From contig NZ_DAIQNN010000011.1 in assembly GCF_036788415.1 (NCBI RefSeq), forward strand, positions 5,557 through 69,556: DNA of 64,000 nt, written 5' to 3'. The notes below the pieces were generated by a model that was given only the letters and a program-made list of their open reading frames with translations, was not told where the DNA came from and ran no database searches. The position numbers and the translations under genes are program-made. Numbering within the stretch: position 1 is the first letter of the stretch; every line of letters begins with the position of its first letter. Source of the DNA: Rubrimonas sp036788415. Its GTDB lineage: Bacteria; Pseudomonadota; Alphaproteobacteria; Rhodobacterales; Rhodobacteraceae. Shown here in pieces: positions 42,698-51,925 of the stretch.

Positions 42698-44818
42698 ATG
42701 GATCCGCCGATGCCGACGCTCGCCCCGCCACCGCGCTTCTTCAACGCCACGGCGCAGGGCTTCGCCCGCGTCGCGGTGGCGACCCCAGCGGTGCGCCCCG
42801 CGGACCCCGCCTTCAACGCCGCGGCGATCGCCGGGATGGCGCGGCGGGCCGAGGCGGCGGGCGCGCTCCTCCTGCTGACGCCCGAGCTGGGCCTGAGCGG
42901 CTACGCCATCGACGACCTGCTGCATCAGGACGCGCTGCTCGACGGGGTCGAGGCGGGCCTTGCGGCGCTCGGCTCGGCGACGCGCGATTTGGGCGTTCTT
43001 CTGGTCGTCGGCGCGCCGCTGAGGGTCGCGGGGCGGCTGCACAATTGCGCGCTGGTGCTGCATCGCGGGCGGGTCCTGGGCGCCGTTCCGAAATCGCATC
43101 TGCCCAATTACCGGGAATTCTACGAGGCGCGGCATTTCGCGCCGGCGGGGGCCGCCGCCGCAGGGGCCGACGCCGTGCGGATCGCCGGCGTGGAGGCGCC
43201 CTTCGGGACCGATCTGCTGTTCGAGGTCGAGGACGTCCCCGGCTTCACGCTGGCGCTCGAGCTCTGCGAGGACGTCTGGACGCCGATCCCGCCTTCGGCG
43301 CGCGCGGCGATGGCGGGGGCGACGGTGGTCGCCAACCTCTCCGCCTCCAACGCGTCGGTCGGCAAGGCGGATTACCGGCACGCGCTCTGCGCGGTGACTT
43401 CGGCGCGCCAGCTCTGCGCCTATCTCTATTCGGCGGCTGGGGCGGGCGAATCGACGACCGACCTCGCCTGGGACGGGCAGGCGATGATCTACGAGGCGGG
43501 CGCGCTGCTGGCGGAGTCGGAACGCTTCGCGCTGGAGCCCCGGATCATCCCGGCGGATGTGGACCTGCGGCTGCTGCAGGCGGAGCGCATCCGCAATTCC
43601 AGCTTCGCCGATTGCGCGCGCGCGAACCCGCCGGCGCGCGCCTATCGCCGCGTCGCGCTTCGCCTGTCGCCCGATCTCGAGCGCGACGCGGGGCTGCTGC
43701 GGGCCGTGCCGCGCTTTCCCTTCGTTCCCGACGATGCGGCGCGGCGCGACGCGCTCTGCGCCGAGGCCTACCAGATCCAGGTGGACGGGCTGCGCCAGCG
43801 GATCGCGGCGACCGGGGTGAAGCGGCTGGTGATCGGCGTCTCGGGCGGGCTCGATTCGACGCAGGCGCTGCTGGTGGCATGCCAGTGCATGGACCTGCTG
43901 GGGCGGCCCCGCACCGACGTCCTCGCCCACAGCCTCCCCGCCTTCGCCACCTCGCGGCGCACCCGCGCCCAGGCGCATCGGTTGATGGCGGCGCTCGGGG
44001 TGACGGCGCGCGAAGTCGACATGACGCCCGCCTGCCTGCAGATGCTGCGCGACATCGGCCACCCTGCGGCGAACGGCGCGCCGCAGCACGACATCGCTTT
44101 CGAGAACGTGCAGGCCGGCGCGCGCACCTCGTTCCTGTTCCGCGTCGCCAACCATGAAGGGGGCATGGTGCTGGGGACCGGCGATCTGTCTGAGCTGGCG
44201 CTCGGCTGGGCGACCTATGGCGTCGGCGACCAGATGAGCCATTACAACGTCAACGCCTCGGCCCCCAAGACGCTGATCCAGCATCTGCTGCGCTGGGTGG
44301 CGGAGGGCGGGCGCTTCGGGGCGGAGGCGTCGGCCGCGATCCGCGACATCCTCGCCACCGAAATCTCGCCGGAATTGGTGCCGGGCGATGCGGGCGCGGA
44401 TGGCCCGGCGCAGCGCACCGAGGACGTGGTCGGGCCTTACGCGCTGCAGGATTTCAACCTGTTCCACATCACCCGCTACGGGATGGACCCCGGGCGCGTG
44501 GCGTTCCTCGCCTGGCATGCGTGGCGCGACGCGCAGGCGGGGCGCTGGCCGGAGGGGATCGCCGAGGCGGATCGCCGCGCCTACGACCTCGACGAGATCG
44601 CGCGGTGGCTGCGGGTGTTCCTGACGCGCTTCTTCGGGTCTAGCCAGTTCAAGCGCTCGGCCATGCCGAACGGGCCGAAGATCAGCTCCGGCGGCGCGCT
44701 CTCGCCCCGCGGCGACTGGCGCGCGCCGTCCGACGGCGCGCCCGATCTGTGGCTCGCGGCGCTCGACGCGGCGCTGGGGATCGACCGGCGCGGCGGCGAT
44801 GACGCGGCGGATTTATGA
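42698..44818 (+). CDS. nadE: Glutamine-hydrolysing NAD+ synthetase
   Basis: A 706-residue two-domain enzyme converting nicotinate adenine dinucleotide to NAD with glutamine-derived ammonia. The N-terminal nitrilase-type glutaminase domain has its triad: Glu in TPELGLSGY, Lys in PKSHLPNYREFYE and Cys in LELCEDVW. The C-terminal synthetase has the P-loop SGGLDST (near residue 387). The form is the long tubercular/alphaproteobacterial type. ATG 42710 is an alternative start giving 702 residues, and neither has a good Shine-Dalgarno sequence. It is divergent from the OmpA/BON gene. Confidence 0.94.
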   Translation: MDPPMPTLAPPPRFFNATAQGFARVAVATPAVRPADPAFNAAAIAGMARRAEAAGALLLLTPELGLSGYAIDDLLHQDALLDGVEAGLAALGSATRDLGVLLVVGAPLRVAGRLHNCALVLHRGRVLGAVPKSHLPNYREFYEARHFAPAGAAAAGADAVRIAGVEAPFGTDLLFEVEDVPGFTLALELCEDVWTPIPPSARAAMAGATVVANLSASNASVGKADYRHALCAVTSARQLCAYLYSAAGAGESTTDLAWDGQAMIYEAGALLAESERFALEPRIIPADVDLRLLQAERIRNSSFADCARANPPARAYRRVALRLSPDLERDAGLLRAVPRFPFVPDDAARRDALCAEAYQIQVDGLRQRIAATGVKRLVIGVSGGLDSTQALLVACQCMDLLGRPRTDVLAHSLPAFATSRRTRAQAHRLMAALGVTAREVDMTPACLQMLRDIGHPAANGAPQHDIAFENVQAGARTSFLFRVANHEGGMVLGTGDLSELALGWATYGVGDQMSHYNVNASAPKTLIQHLLRWVAEGGRFGAEASAAIRDILATEISPELVPGDAGADGPAQRTEDVVGPYALQDFNLFHITRYGMDPGRVAFLAWHAWRDAQAGRWPEGIAEADRRAYDLDEIARWLRVFLTRFFGSSQFKRSAMPNGPKISSGGALSPRGDWRAPSDGAPDLWLAALDAALGIDRRGGDDAADL

Positions 44819-44890
44819 TAGATTCATCCTCGACGGCGTAAGCCTGACTCGAAGCGGCGGGACCTGTTCCGCAGCAGCGTGGAGGGAGCG

Positions 44891-46435
44891 ATGATCGGAC
44901 CCCGCGCGACATTCGGCGAACTCGCCGAGGCGCTCGAAGCGGCGGGCGTGGGCGTGTTTCTCTATGAGGGGGCGCGCCAGTCGCGCCGCTGGCTCGCAGG
45001 GGCCGCGCTGTTCGAAGGCGCGCATCGCGGCGCGGCAGGCGACCGGATCGGCGACCCGGGGCCCGGCGTCGACGCGCATCTGCTGCGGCTCGGCGACTGC
45101 CCCGAGGGCGGTCCGCGCTTTCTGGGCGTGGTGCGCGCGGCGGACGGGGCCGCGCCGACCTGCCTGCTGTCGCATCGCGAGGGCCGCTCGGGGCTGCAGG
45201 CGCATCTGACGCATTTGGGCGAGACGCTGCCGCCCGAGTCGCTGGTGGTCTGCGCCGCCTTCGGCGTGGACGGGATGCGCGAATTCGTGCGCGCCTATGG
45301 CTACGACGCGGGCGACGCGCTGGCGCTGGCGCTTGGCCGCCGGCTCGCCGCGCTTCTGCCCGAGGACGCGGCATTCGCCCGCCTGGCGGGCGCCAAGTTC
45401 GGCGCGGTGATGGTCGGCCAGACCGCCGAGAGCTTCCGCGCGCTGGCGGAGACGATCGGCGCCGAACTGCGCGAGGCGAGCTTCGACGTGGGCTTCGGCC
45501 CGGTCTCGATGACGCTGTCGATCGGGGCGGCCTTCGCGCGGCCCGAGGCGCTGGCGACGCCCGAACCCTTCGACGCGGCGCTCGCCGCGCTCGACGAGGC
45601 GACGGGCGAGGGCGAGGCCGGGCTGTTCATCGCCGGTCCCGACGACGAGCCGCCCCTGCTGTCGCCCTCCGCGATGCGGGCGGGGGCGCGGGCGGTGATG
45701 CGCGCGCTCGAGCAGGACCGCGTGGCCATCGCCTTCCAGCCTGTCGTGACCTCCGCCGATCCCGACCGCATCGCCTTCCGCGAGTGCCTCGCGCGGGTGC
45801 TCGACGACGACGGGCGCTGGATCGCCGCGGGGATGTTCCTGCCCAAGATCGAGAGGCTCGATCTGGTGCGCGCGCTCGACCGTCGGGTGCTGGCGCTGGC
45901 GCTGGCCTCGCTGGAGGCCCATCCGACCGAGCGGCTGTCGGTCAACGTCTCTGTGCGCACGATGCGCGACCGGGGCTGGCTGCGCGACCTGCAGGAGGCC
46001 ACGGCCCGCACGCCGGGCGTGGTGGAGCGGCTGATCGTGGAGCTGACCGAGAGCTCCGCCGTCACCGACCCCGAGCGCACCTTGGCGTTTCTCGACGAGA
46101 TCCGCGCGCTTGGCGTCGCGATCGCGCTCGACGATTTCGGGGCGGGCTATTCGAGCTTCCGGCTGCTGCGCGACTTCCGGCCCGACTGGGTCAAGATCGA
46201 CGGCGGCTTCGTGAAGGGCGTGGCCGAAGACCCCGACAACAAGCTGTTCGTGGACACTCTCGTTGGCATCGCGCGCAATTTCGACATGGCGACCGTCGCC
46301 GAATTCGTCGAAACCGAAGCCGAGGCGGAGACGCTGCGCGCGCTCGGCGTGGACTGTCTGCAGGGCTATCGCTACGGACGGCCCGTGATCGCGCCGGACT
46401 GGACGCAGGACGCGGCGCGGCGCGCCGGCGGCTGA
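44891..46435 (+). CDS. EAL-domain c-di-GMP phosphodiesterase with degenerate GGDEF-like domain
   Basis: A 514-residue signalling protein. The N-terminal part includes a GGDEF-like fold (about 120-270), but where the active motif should be the sequence reads LAGAKFGAVM, so cyclase activity is unlikely. The C-terminal EAL domain (about 275-510) keeps the expected residues: Glu in RECLARV, Asn in LSVNVS, Glu in VELTES, LDDFGAGYSSF, Lys in VKIDGG, Glu in VAEFVET and QGYRYGRP. It is therefore a likely active c-di-GMP phosphodiesterase whose degenerate partner may bind GTP. ATG 44891 has GGAGGG close upstream. It converges on a TIM-barrel gene 10 bp away. Confidence 0.9.
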   Translation: MIGPRATFGELAEALEAAGVGVFLYEGARQSRRWLAGAALFEGAHRGAAGDRIGDPGPGVDAHLLRLGDCPEGGPRFLGVVRAADGAAPTCLLSHREGRSGLQAHLTHLGETLPPESLVVCAAFGVDGMREFVRAYGYDAGDALALALGRRLAALLPEDAAFARLAGAKFGAVMVGQTAESFRALAETIGAELREASFDVGFGPVSMTLSIGAAFARPEALATPEPFDAALAALDEATGEGEAGLFIAGPDDEPPLLSPSAMRAGARAVMRALEQDRVAIAFQPVVTSADPDRIAFRECLARVLDDDGRWIAAGMFLPKIERLDLVRALDRRVLALALASLEAHPTERLSVNVSVRTMRDRGWLRDLQEATARTPGVVERLIVELTESSAVTDPERTLAFLDEIRALGVAIALDDFGAGYSSFRLLRDFRPDWVKIDGGFVKGVAEDPDNKLFVDTLVGIARNFDMATVAEFVETEAEAETLRALGVDCLQGYRYGRPVIAPDWTQDAARRAGG

Positions 46436-46445
46436 ACGGCGAGCT

Positions 46446-47399
46446 TCAGCGGGCGCGCGCCGCCTGCGCGTCTCGCGCCTGCGCGACCCAGCGGCGCGCC
46501 CAGGCGAGCGCCTCGGGCCATTCGGGTTGCCAGCGCTTGTTCAATTCGAGATTGGCGATCGCGGGTCCGGCATAGGGCAGACCCGCCAGCGCGTCCCATG
46601 GCAGCGCGCCCGCGCCCGGCGGCAGATGCAGGTCGCCGAAGCCGAACATCATCGCATCGCCATGCGACCAGGGCCGGAAGGCGGGGACGCGCCCGAAGCT
46701 GTCATGCAGGTGCAGATGGCGCGCATGGCGGGCGAGGTCGCGCATCTCGGCGACCATGTCGAAGCCGCGCCGCGCGGCGTTGAGGGCCGCGTGGCTGAAA
46801 TCCAGCGTCGCGGCGATCCAGGGGCTCGCCGCCGCGTCGAGCTGGGCGGCGAGTTCGCGCGGCGAGGCGGCCCATGCGGTCGCGTCCGGGTTCACGGTCT
46901 CGACCGCGACGACGACCTTCGCGGCCTGCGCGGTCGCGGCGAGCTCGGCGAGGCCCTCGCGCTCGCAGGCGAGCGCGTCGGCGACGCGCGCCGGCGTTGG
47001 GTCGAGGACATGGGCCGCGTGCTGCACCATCAGCGGCGCGCCGATCTCGGCGGCCACCTCGATGGTGGCGCGCACGATGTCTCGATGCAGCTGCGCGTTC
47101 GGGCGGTCGCCGAGATTGCACGACAGCGCGCCGTGGACGGTCAGCGAAAACGGTCGGTCCGCGCAGACGCGGCGCATCTGCATCAGCGGGCCGCGCCGGA
47201 TTCGCCCGCCCATGACCACGCCGAGCGCGGGCAGGAAGATCTCGACGCTGTCGAGGTCGAGCTTCTCGAACATGTCGAGCGCCGGCCCGAGCTCCTGCAG
47301 CGCGTCCGCCGAATGGTCGAGGCTCAGACCCACCCCGGCCAGCGCCGACGCCTCAGGGCCGCCGCCCGCGGCGGGGCGTGGGGACGGGGCGACGCTCAC
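46446..47399 (-). CDS. Sugar phosphate isomerase/epimerase-like TIM barrel protein
   Basis: A 317-residue protein of the AP-endonuclease-2/xylose-isomerase-like TIM-barrel family. Likely metal ligands are in VAVETVNP, ATLDFSHA, LHLHDSFG and ANLELNKR. The active-site set (Glu, Asp, His, Glu) fits divalent-metal isomerases or epimerases. Substrate is unknown. The start is GTG 47399 inside the stop of the pepF gene (GTGA), so it is coupled to that peptidase. Confidence 0.8.
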   Translation of the reverse strand: MSVAPSPRPAAGGGPEASALAGVGLSLDHSADALQELGPALDMFEKLDLDSVEIFLPALGVVMGGRIRRGPLMQMRRVCADRPFSLTVHGALSCNLGDRPNAQLHRDIVRATIEVAAEIGAPLMVQHAAHVLDPTPARVADALACEREGLAELAATAQAAKVVVAVETVNPDATAWAASPRELAAQLDAAASPWIAATLDFSHAALNAARRGFDMVAEMRDLARHARHLHLHDSFGRVPAFRPWSHGDAMMFGFGDLHLPPGAGALPWDALAGLPYAGPAIANLELNKRWQPEWPEALAWARRWVAQARDAQAARAR

Positions 47400-49219
47400 T
47401 GCTCCATCGCTTCCAGCTGGTCGATCATGCCCGAGATCAACGACAGGCCGCAGCGCCAGAAATCGGGATCGGCGGCGTTCAGCCCGAAAGGCGCGAGCAG
47501 CTCCGCGTGATGCCGGGCGCCGCCGGCGCGCAGCATCTCGAAATATCTCTCCTGAAAACCTGCGGGCTGCGCCTCGTAGGCGGCGTAGAGCGCGTTCACC
47601 AGCCCGTCGCCGAAGGCGTAGGCGTAGACGTAGAACGGCGTGTGGATGAAGTGCGGAATGTAGGTCCAGAAGGTCTCGTAGCCCTCGGCGAATTCAAAGG
47701 CCGGCCCGAGGCTCTCGCGCTGGACGCCGAGCCAGATCTCGCCGAGCGCGTCGGGCGTCAGCTCGCCCTCGCGGCGGGCGGCGTGCACCCGGCCCTCGAA
47801 GGCGTAGAACGCCATCTGGCGCACCACGGTGTTGAGCATGTCCTCGACCTTGCCGGCGAGGAGCGCCTTGCGCTTCGCGGGGTCGGTCGCGGCCGACAGC
47901 AGGCGCTGGAAAGTCAGCATCTCGCCGAACACGGAAGCCGTCTCGGCCAGCGTCAGCGGCGTGCGCGAGAGCAGCTCTCCCTGGCCCGCGGCGAGGCGCT
48001 GGTGCACGCCATGGCCGAGTTCGTGCGCCAGCGTCATCACGTCGCGCGTCTTGCCCAGATAGTTCAGCAGCACGAAGGGATGCGCGTCCGACACGGTCGG
48101 GTGCGCGAAGGCGCCCGGGCTCTTGCCCTTGGTCGCCGGCGCGTCGATCCAGCCTTCCTCGAAGAAGGGGCGGGCGAGATCGGCCATCCGCGGATCGAAA
48201 TCGCCGTAGGCCCCGAGCACGATCTCGCGCGCCTCCGCCCAGGGGACGACCCGGTCGTCGGCTTCGGGCAAGGGCGCGTTGCGGTCCCAGTGTTGCAGCT
48301 TCTCCAGCCCGAGCCAGCGCGCCTTAAGCGCGTAATAACGGTGCGAAAGCTGCGGCAGCGCCGCCGTCACCGCCGCCGCCAGAGCGTCGACCACTTCCGG
48401 CTCGACATGGTTGGAGAGGTGCCGGAACGCCTGCGGCGTCGGATATTTGCGCCAGCGGTCGTCGATCTCCTTCTCCTTGACCAGCGTGTTCATGATCAGG
48501 GCGAAGAGGCGCAGATTGGCCTTGAAGACCTTCGCCAGCGCATGGGCGGCGGTCTCGCGGCGCGCGCGGTCGGCGTCGGACAGGCGGTTGAGCGTCGCCT
48601 CAAGGCCGAGCGTCTCGCCGCCCACCTCGAAGCTCAGCGAGGCGGTGGTCTCGTCGTAGAGGCGCATCCAGGCGGAGGGGCCGACGACCGAGCGGTCGTG
48701 CTCCAGCCGCTCGATCTCGTCGGAGAGCTGGTGCGGGCGGAAGGCGCGGACGCGATCGAGCCAGGGTCGGTAGCGCCCGAGCGCCGGGCTCTCCGCCAGC
48801 TTGTCGGCGAGCGCGCCGTCGTCGATGCGGTTGAGTTCGAGCGAGAAGAACACCAGAGGCGAAGTGAGGTCGGCGATCTCCGCCTGAAGGTCGCCCATCA
48901 TCTTGGCGCGCGCGACGTCGGTCGTGTCCTGCTGGTAGCGCAGGCCGGCGTAGGACATGACCCGCCCGAGCTTCATCTCGATGCGCTCATAGGCCGCGAC
49001 CGCCTCGGCCAGCGCGTCGCCGCTCAGCGCGGCGAGCTTTCCTTCGAGGCGCGCGGCGAAGTCGGCGGCCTGCGCGCGGGCCCAGTCGAGATCGGCGCGC
49101 AGGGCCGGATCGTCGGGCGCGCGATAGAGGTCGTCGAGCCGCCACACCGGCAGATCGCCGAGCGCGCCGCCGCCGCCGGGCGTCTCGGGCTGGTCGCGAC
49201 AGATGGGGTGGGCGCGCAT
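47396..49219 (-). CDS. pepF: M3-family oligoendopeptidase F
   Basis: A 607-residue cytoplasmic zinc metallopeptidase of the M3B family that cleaves oligopeptides. The zinc site LAHELGHGVHQ is near residue 392, with the third ligand Glu downstream in LAETASVFGE. The helical N-terminal half and the C-terminal YAYAFGDGLVNALY are typical of the family, and the length is normal. No signal peptide is seen. It may handle peptides imported by systems such as the one at 24-30 kb, though this is only a functional association. Confidence 0.93.
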   Translation of the reverse strand: MRAHPICRDQPETPGGGGALGDLPVWRLDDLYRAPDDPALRADLDWARAQAADFAARLEGKLAALSGDALAEAVAAYERIEMKLGRVMSYAGLRYQQDTTDVARAKMMGDLQAEIADLTSPLVFFSLELNRIDDGALADKLAESPALGRYRPWLDRVRAFRPHQLSDEIERLEHDRSVVGPSAWMRLYDETTASLSFEVGGETLGLEATLNRLSDADRARRETAAHALAKVFKANLRLFALIMNTLVKEKEIDDRWRKYPTPQAFRHLSNHVEPEVVDALAAAVTAALPQLSHRYYALKARWLGLEKLQHWDRNAPLPEADDRVVPWAEAREIVLGAYGDFDPRMADLARPFFEEGWIDAPATKGKSPGAFAHPTVSDAHPFVLLNYLGKTRDVMTLAHELGHGVHQRLAAGQGELLSRTPLTLAETASVFGEMLTFQRLLSAATDPAKRKALLAGKVEDMLNTVVRQMAFYAFEGRVHAARREGELTPDALGEIWLGVQRESLGPAFEFAEGYETFWTYIPHFIHTPFYVYAYAFGDGLVNALYAAYEAQPAGFQERYFEMLRAGGARHHAELLAPFGLNAADPDFWRCGLSLISGMIDQLEAMEQ

Positions 49220-49310
49220 CGGAACCTCGCAGCGGGAAACCTGCGTCGGAGCCTAGCCTGTTCGCCGCGGCGCCGCCAGCGGGGCGCCGTCGCGGCGGCG
49301 CTCGAAAGCG

Positions 49311-49340
49311 AACCGCCCCGCGCGTGGGCGCGGGGCGGTT
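49311..49340 (-). terminator. Strong hairpin after the OmpA lipoprotein gene
   Basis: A perfect 13-bp stem (49311-49323 with 49328-49340) and a 4-base loop, 26 bp after the OmpA-type stop on the minus strand. The minus-strand run after the stem has only a short T-tract (TTCGCTTTCG), so termination efficiency is uncertain. Confidence 0.7.
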
Positions 49341-49366
49341 GCGGGCCGAAAGGGCCGATCGGGCGA

Positions 49367-50191
49367 TCAGTCGGAGACGGTGATCTCGACGCGGCGGTTG
49401 CGCGCCTCGCGGACGTTCGGGCCGGTGTCCACCGCGGGCTCGGTCCAGGAGCGGCCGGCCGTGGTGATGTCGCCGGCGGGCACGCCCAGATCTACCATGC
49501 GGTCGCGGACGGCGAAGGCGCGACGCTCGGAGAGGCGCTGGTTGAAGTCGAGCGAGCCGACCGTGTCGGTGTGGCCGACCAGCGAGACCGCCTTGGACGC
49601 GCCGCCGATGGCGCTCACGACGTCCTGGATCACGCTGTTCGCGGCGGCGGTCAGCGCGGAGCTGCCGAAGCCGAAGAAGACCGTCATGTCGCCGACCTGC
49701 ACGCCGGTGCAGGCGGTCGCAGCGGCGTCGTACTGGGCGCGCGCGGCTTCGGGGTCCTGACCGGGAGCCTGGTAGAGCGACTCGACGTAGAAGTCGTAGA
49801 GCGCCATCATCTTGGCGCATTCGGCCGGACGGTCGCCCGCATACCGGTCGACATTGGCCAGCGTCGTGGCGCGGAGCGCGGCGGCGTCGCCGTTCACGCC
49901 GAAATCGGCCGGATCGTACAGCGGCAGCGGCGAGCCGGCGGACGCGGCGCGCGAACGGCCCATATAGACCGTCGTGTCGAGCCAGTTGACCTCGGTGTTC
50001 GCATTGTAGGCGGCGATCTGCTGATACTCGCGGGCCAGCGCGTCGTTGAACGACGAGCCGCCGATCGTCTCGCCGAGGAAGCTCTCGGCGGAAGTGAAGG
50101 TCTCCACGAGCGAGCCGCCCGGCAGGTTCGTCGTGCAGCCAGCGGCGGCGAGCGCCGCGCAGGCGACCATCGTGCGGGAAATGGTTTTCAT
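49367..50191 (-). CDS. OmpA-family outer-membrane lipoprotein
   Basis: A 274-residue lipoprotein with signal peptide and lipobox AAAGC (Cys near residue 19), a helical middle and a C-terminal OmpA/Pal-like domain: FFGFGSSALTAAA, SLVGHTDTVGSLDFNQRLSE (TDTVG core), ERRAFAVRDRMVDLGV and the terminal VREARNRRVEITV. It likely binds peptidoglycan and tethers the outer membrane. A good GGAGAGAGGG precedes ATG 50191, and a strong hairpin follows the stop. It stands alone between pepF and a sigma-54 activator. Confidence 0.88.
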   Translation of the reverse strand: MKTISRTMVACAALAAAGCTTNLPGGSLVETFTSAESFLGETIGGSSFNDALAREYQQIAAYNANTEVNWLDTTVYMGRSRAASAGSPLPLYDPADFGVNGDAAALRATTLANVDRYAGDRPAECAKMMALYDFYVESLYQAPGQDPEAARAQYDAAATACTGVQVGDMTVFFGFGSSALTAAANSVIQDVVSAIGGASKAVSLVGHTDTVGSLDFNQRLSERRAFAVRDRMVDLGVPAGDITTAGRSWTEPAVDTGPNVREARNRRVEITVSD

Positions 50192-50439
50192 CCCTCTCTC
50201 CGTTCCAGTTGCGGGGCATGCGTGCATCCGCCGCCCCTTATTAGATAACGCCCTCGTCGGCCCATCGGGCTCCACTCCGGTGCTTTGGCACGAAACAAGT
50301 CGGCTCACAATCGCGGATCGCCCTCCGCCCGCCGGCATGCGATCAGTTTGAGGGCGCCGTCGCAGAATGACAACAGTGGCGCGCAACTCTGCGCATCGTC
50401 GGAATTTTAAGGATTGTCCGGGCAGCATCCCCGAACGCG

Positions 50440-50456
50440 CCCGGGACCGTCCCGGG
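50440..50456. promoter_or_regulatory. Short GC hairpin upstream of the sigma-54 activator gene
   Basis: CCCGGGA (50440-50446), CCG loop, TCCCGGG (50450-50456), also readable as a direct repeat of CCCGGGACCG. It lies 24 bp before the ATG at 50480. There is no ordinary Shine-Dalgarno sequence at that start. Role unknown. Confidence 0.4.
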
Positions 50457-50479
50457 ACCGCCCCGCCCGCTGGACCGCG

Positions 50480-51862
50480 ATGATCCTGATCGTCGAAGGC
50501 GACCCGGCGCAAGCCGGCCTGATCTCCGCCGCGCTCGGCCGCGCGGGGCTCGCCCATGCGCTCGCGCCCGACGCCGCGGCGCTGACGGCGCGTCTCGCCG
50601 AGGGCGACGCGACGCTCGCGCTGCTCGATCTCGACCCGCCCCATCTGGAGGCGCTGGAGACGCTCCGCCTGTTGCGCGCGCGCCATGCGCACTTGCCGAT
50701 CCTCGCGCTATCGGCGGTGGGCTCGGTCGCGCGCGCGGTCGCGGCGATCCGCGCCGGGGCCGACGACCTTATTCTGAAACCTGTTTCAGAACAGAGGCTT
50801 GAGACGGCAGTCCGCAGCGCGATCGCCGCTGCGCGCAAGGCGGCCCTCGCGGCGCCGGCCGATGCGGCGGCGGCCCCCGAAGCCCGGCCGGATGCGCGGA
50901 CTGGTTTCGGCGGCGTCGTCGCGCGCAGCGCCGCGATCCGCGACGCTATCGCGATCGCCGAGCGCGCCGCGGGGTCCGAGGCCCCGTTGCTGCTCGAAGG
51001 CGAGTCGGGCGTCGGCAAGGAGGTTTTCGCGCGCGCCGTCCACCGCGGGTCGCGCCGCGCCGCAGGGCCCTTCGTCGCCGTCAACTGCGGTGCGCTGCCC
51101 GAGGCTCTGGTGGAGTCGATCCTGTTCGGCCACGCCCGCGGCGCCTTCACCGGCGCGACCGACAGCCGCCCCGGCAAGTTCGGCGAGGCGGATGGCGGCG
51201 TGCTGTTTCTCGACGAGGTTGCCGAATTGCCGCAGCAGGCGCAGGTCAAGTTGCTGCGCGCGCTGCAGGAGCGGGTGATCGACCCGGTCGGCGCGACGGG
51301 GCCGCGCCCGGTCGACATCCGCATCATGTCGGCGACGAATCGCGCCCTTGCGCAGGAAGTCGCCGCCGGTCGGTTCCGCGAGGATTTGTATTACCGCCTC
51401 AGCGTGTTGCCGATTCGCATCCCGCCGCTGCGCGAGCGGCGCGAGGACATCGCGCCGCTCGCCGAACATGCGGCGCGTCGGCTCGCCGCCGCCGAGGGGC
51501 GGGCGCCGGCGGTCTTCTCGCCTGAGGCGCTCGAGATGCTCGTCCTCGCCGACTGGCCCGGCAATGTGCGCCAGCTCGAGAACGCGGTGCATCGCGCAAT
51601 GGTGCTGGCCGACGGCGCGCCGCTCGCGCCGCGGCATTTCGCGCTCGACGCGCCGGCGCCGACGCTCCAGCCCCCGGCGCCGAGCTCCGCCGGGCACATT
51701 CGCCCCTTGGCCGAGATCGAGGCCGAGCACATCCATCGCGCATTGATCCGTTACGAGTGGCGCATCGCCGAGACGGCGCGCCGGCTGGGAATCGGCCGCT
51801 CGACGCTCTACCGCAAGATCGAGGAGCTGGGCCTCGCTGCGCGTCTGGCGAGCGAGGGGTGA
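50480..51862 (+). CDS. Sigma-54-dependent response regulator (NtrC-like)
   Basis: A 460-residue three-domain activator. A receiver domain (about 1-115) keeps the probable acceptor Asp in ALLDLDPP and the Lys in LILKPVSE, although the N-terminal acidic pair is EGD instead of DD. The AAA+ domain has Walker A GESGVGKEVF near 173, the sigma-54 contact loop GAFTGAT near 220, Walker B GVLFLDEV near 241 and the arginine-rich end ADWPGNVRQLENAV. A FIS-type HTH ends the protein (AETARRLGIGRSTLYRKIEEL). No partner histidine kinase is adjacent. ATG 50480 was chosen at the start of the receiver. Confidence 0.93.
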   Translation: MILIVEGDPAQAGLISAALGRAGLAHALAPDAAALTARLAEGDATLALLDLDPPHLEALETLRLLRARHAHLPILALSAVGSVARAVAAIRAGADDLILKPVSEQRLETAVRSAIAAARKAALAAPADAAAAPEARPDARTGFGGVVARSAAIRDAIAIAERAAGSEAPLLLEGESGVGKEVFARAVHRGSRRAAGPFVAVNCGALPEALVESILFGHARGAFTGATDSRPGKFGEADGGVLFLDEVAELPQQAQVKLLRALQERVIDPVGATGPRPVDIRIMSATNRALAQEVAAGRFREDLYYRLSVLPIRIPPLRERREDIAPLAEHAARRLAAAEGRAPAVFSPEALEMLVLADWPGNVRQLENAVHRAMVLADGAPLAPRHFALDAPAPTLQPPAPSSAGHIRPLAEIEAEHIHRALIRYEWRIAETARRLGIGRSTLYRKIEELGLAARLASEG

Positions 51863-51925
51863 CGCAAAGGCGCATTCGCGATATCGGTTTCGGCGTCTCT
51901 CGCCGTCCCTCGCCGGAGCCGCCTC

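Noticed and set aside
50285..50301. TTGGCACG followed by AAACAAGT, a -24 element match upstream of the sigma-54 activator gene.
   Set aside because: The -24 half is perfect but nothing resembling the -12 TTGC element is at the required distance, and the site is nearly 200 bp from the gene.
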